From Pseudomonas vranovensis DSM 16006 (GTDB lineage Bacteria > Pseudomonadota > Gammaproteobacteria > Pseudomonadales > Pseudomonadaceae), in NCBI RefSeq assembly GCF_000425805.1, contig NZ_AUED01000011.1, forward strand, positions 186,001 through 250,000: DNA of 64,000 nt, written 5' to 3'. This document shows, one piece after another, positions 63,099-64,000 of the stretch (its first letter is position 1; each line of letters opens with the position of its first letter). A model generated the notes under the pieces. It did not search any database. It had not been told where the DNA came from and saw only the letters and a list, made by a program, of their open reading frames with translations. The position numbers were made by a program, and so were the translations under genes.

Positions 63099-64000
63099 AT
63101 GACGACTAATGCCCCTCCGACCTCCGGCGTCCAGCTGATCGAGGTCGCGCCGGAACTTGCCGGCCAACGAATCGATAATTTTCTTATTACTGCGCTCAAG
63201 GGTGTTCCCAAGACCTTGATTTACCGCATTTTGCGTAAAGGCGAAGTGCGCGTGAACAAGGGGCGGATCAAGCCGGAGTACAAGTTGCAGGCCGGTGACA
63301 TCGTGCGGGTGCCGCCCGTTCGTCTGCCTGAGCGCGACGAGCCTGTGCCGGTGGCCCAGGGTTTGCTTCAGCGTCTTGAAGCCGCCATTGTCTATGAAGA
63401 CAAGGCCTTGATCGTATTGAACAAGCCAGCTGGTATCGCCGTTCATGGCGGTAGCGGTCTGAGTTTTGGCGTGATCGAAGCCTTTCGTCAGTTGCGTCCG
63501 GATGCCAAGGAGTTGGAGTTGGTTCATCGCCTGGATCGCGATACCTCCGGCCTGTTGATGATTGCCAAGAAACGCAGCATGTTGCGTCACCTGCATGCCG
63601 CCTTGCGTGGCGATGGTGTCGACAAGCGTTACATGGCGCTGGTACGAGGCCATTGGGCGACAGCCAAGAAACAGGTCAATGCGCCGTTGCTCAAGAGCAA
63701 CCTGCGCTCTGGTGAACGCATGGTCGAGGTCAACGATGAGGGCAAGGAAGCGCTGACATTGTTCCGTGTTCTGCGCCGCTTCGGCGAGTTCGCAACCATC
63801 ATCGAGGCGCGCCCGATCACTGGTCGCACTCACCAGATTCGTGTCCATGCCCTGCATGCCGGGCATTGCATTGCCGGCGACAGCAAGTACGGTGATGACG
63901 ACTTCACTCGTGAAATTCGAGAGCTGGGGGGCAAGCGTTTGTTCCTGCATGCCTATGCCTTGACCGTTCCGCTGCCCGATGGTGGTGAGCTCAAGCTCGA
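63099..64000 (+). CDS. rluC: Pseudouridine synthase RluC (3' end outside window)
   Basis: The frame is open from ATG 63099 to the end of the window, giving about 300 residues. N-terminal S4 RNA-binding domain (about 22-75: [30 protein letters not shown]), then the RluA-type catalytic domain with HRLDRDTSG (Asp146 catalytic) and GRTHQIRVH. RluC modifies U955, U2504 and U2580 of 23S rRNA in E. coli. No ribosome site precedes the ATG (GATTGGCAA), consistent with leaderless translation. Divergent from rne. Confidence 0.95.
   Translation, partial: MTTNAPPTSGVQLIEVAPELAGQRIDNFLITALKGVPKTLIYRILRKGEVRVNKGRIKPEYKLQAGDIVRVPPVRLPERDEPVPVAQGLLQRLEAAIVYEDKALIVLNKPAGIAVHGGSGLSFGVIEAFRQLRPDAKELELVHRLDRDTSGLLMIAKKRSMLRHLHAALRGDGVDKRYMALVRGHWATAKKQVNAPLLKSNLRSGERMVEVNDEGKEALTLFRVLRRFGEFATIIEARPITGRTHQIRVHALHAGHCIAGDSKYGDDDFTREIRELGGKRLFLHAYALTVPLPDGGELKL

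Overview
The window is a chromosomal segment of a high-GC gammaproteobacterium, almost certainly a Pseudomonas and most like the P. putida group. The grounds are gene content and gene order: the comEC-exbB-exbD-lpxK-kdsB-murB / rne / rluC block, efp with the arginine-type modification site next to earP, ohr-ohrR, the class II DAHP synthase, a sagS-type hybrid kinase beside gpx and msrB, and fadE-GST-ABC transporter. REP sequences of the pseudomonad type (core GGAGCGGGCTTGCCCCGCGA) lie between several genes. No rRNA, CRISPR array or prophage was seen.

Layout. 1-4.5 kb: a truncated gene, two small proteins (one RraB-like), then a tight three-gene cluster (circularly permuted ATP-grasp, alpha-E protein, transglutaminase) behind a textbook sigma-54 promoter and an NtrC-type palindrome. 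4.5-9.1 kb: a c-type cytochrome, an unlisted 31-residue membrane microprotein, a glutamine amidotransferase, a CorA transporter, an acyltransferase and a crotonase. 9.4-16.5 kb: tRNA-Ser(GGA), a TonB-dependent receptor, and accessory transporter/SDR genes paired with LysR regulators. 16.5-19.3 kb: a GreA-like factor, a small membrane protein, then earP and efp, which form an enzyme-substrate pair. 19.3-21.2 kb: a complete-looking group II intron with its reverse transcriptase/maturase, inserted just past the efp terminator. 21.2-25.3 kb: peroxide-sensing ohr/ohrR with duplicated operator-like repeats, then two more LysR genes around a TSUP exporter and a DUF1127 protein.

25.3-40.5 kb is mostly core: YcaQ-like glycosylase, DAHP synthase, spermidine-synthase-like enzyme, DeaD helicase with a long leader, YgiD dioxygenase, Tpm, HtpX, AlaA, and a concentration of oxidative-damage functions (MsrB, glutathione peroxidase, free-Met-R-sulfoxide reductase) around the SagS-type kinase. 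40.8-41.3 kb: a tandem duplication of a tRNA-Glu/tRNA-Gly pair under one strong promoter. 41.3-45.9 kb: a 1534-residue dermonecrotic-toxin-domain-like protein, apparently accessory DNA in a tRNA-adjacent hot spot. 46.1-52.2 kb: conserved small protein, FadE, GST, two-gene ABC-2 exporter, DUF2062.

52.3-64 kb is a compact housekeeping run: comEC, exbB/exbD, lpxK, a Trm112 protein, kdsB, a low-Mr phosphatase and murB, mostly overlapping by 1-4 bases; then convergent rne with a roughly 680-nt leader, and the start of rluC, which runs off the window and may be transcribed leaderless from a promoter back to back with that of rne.
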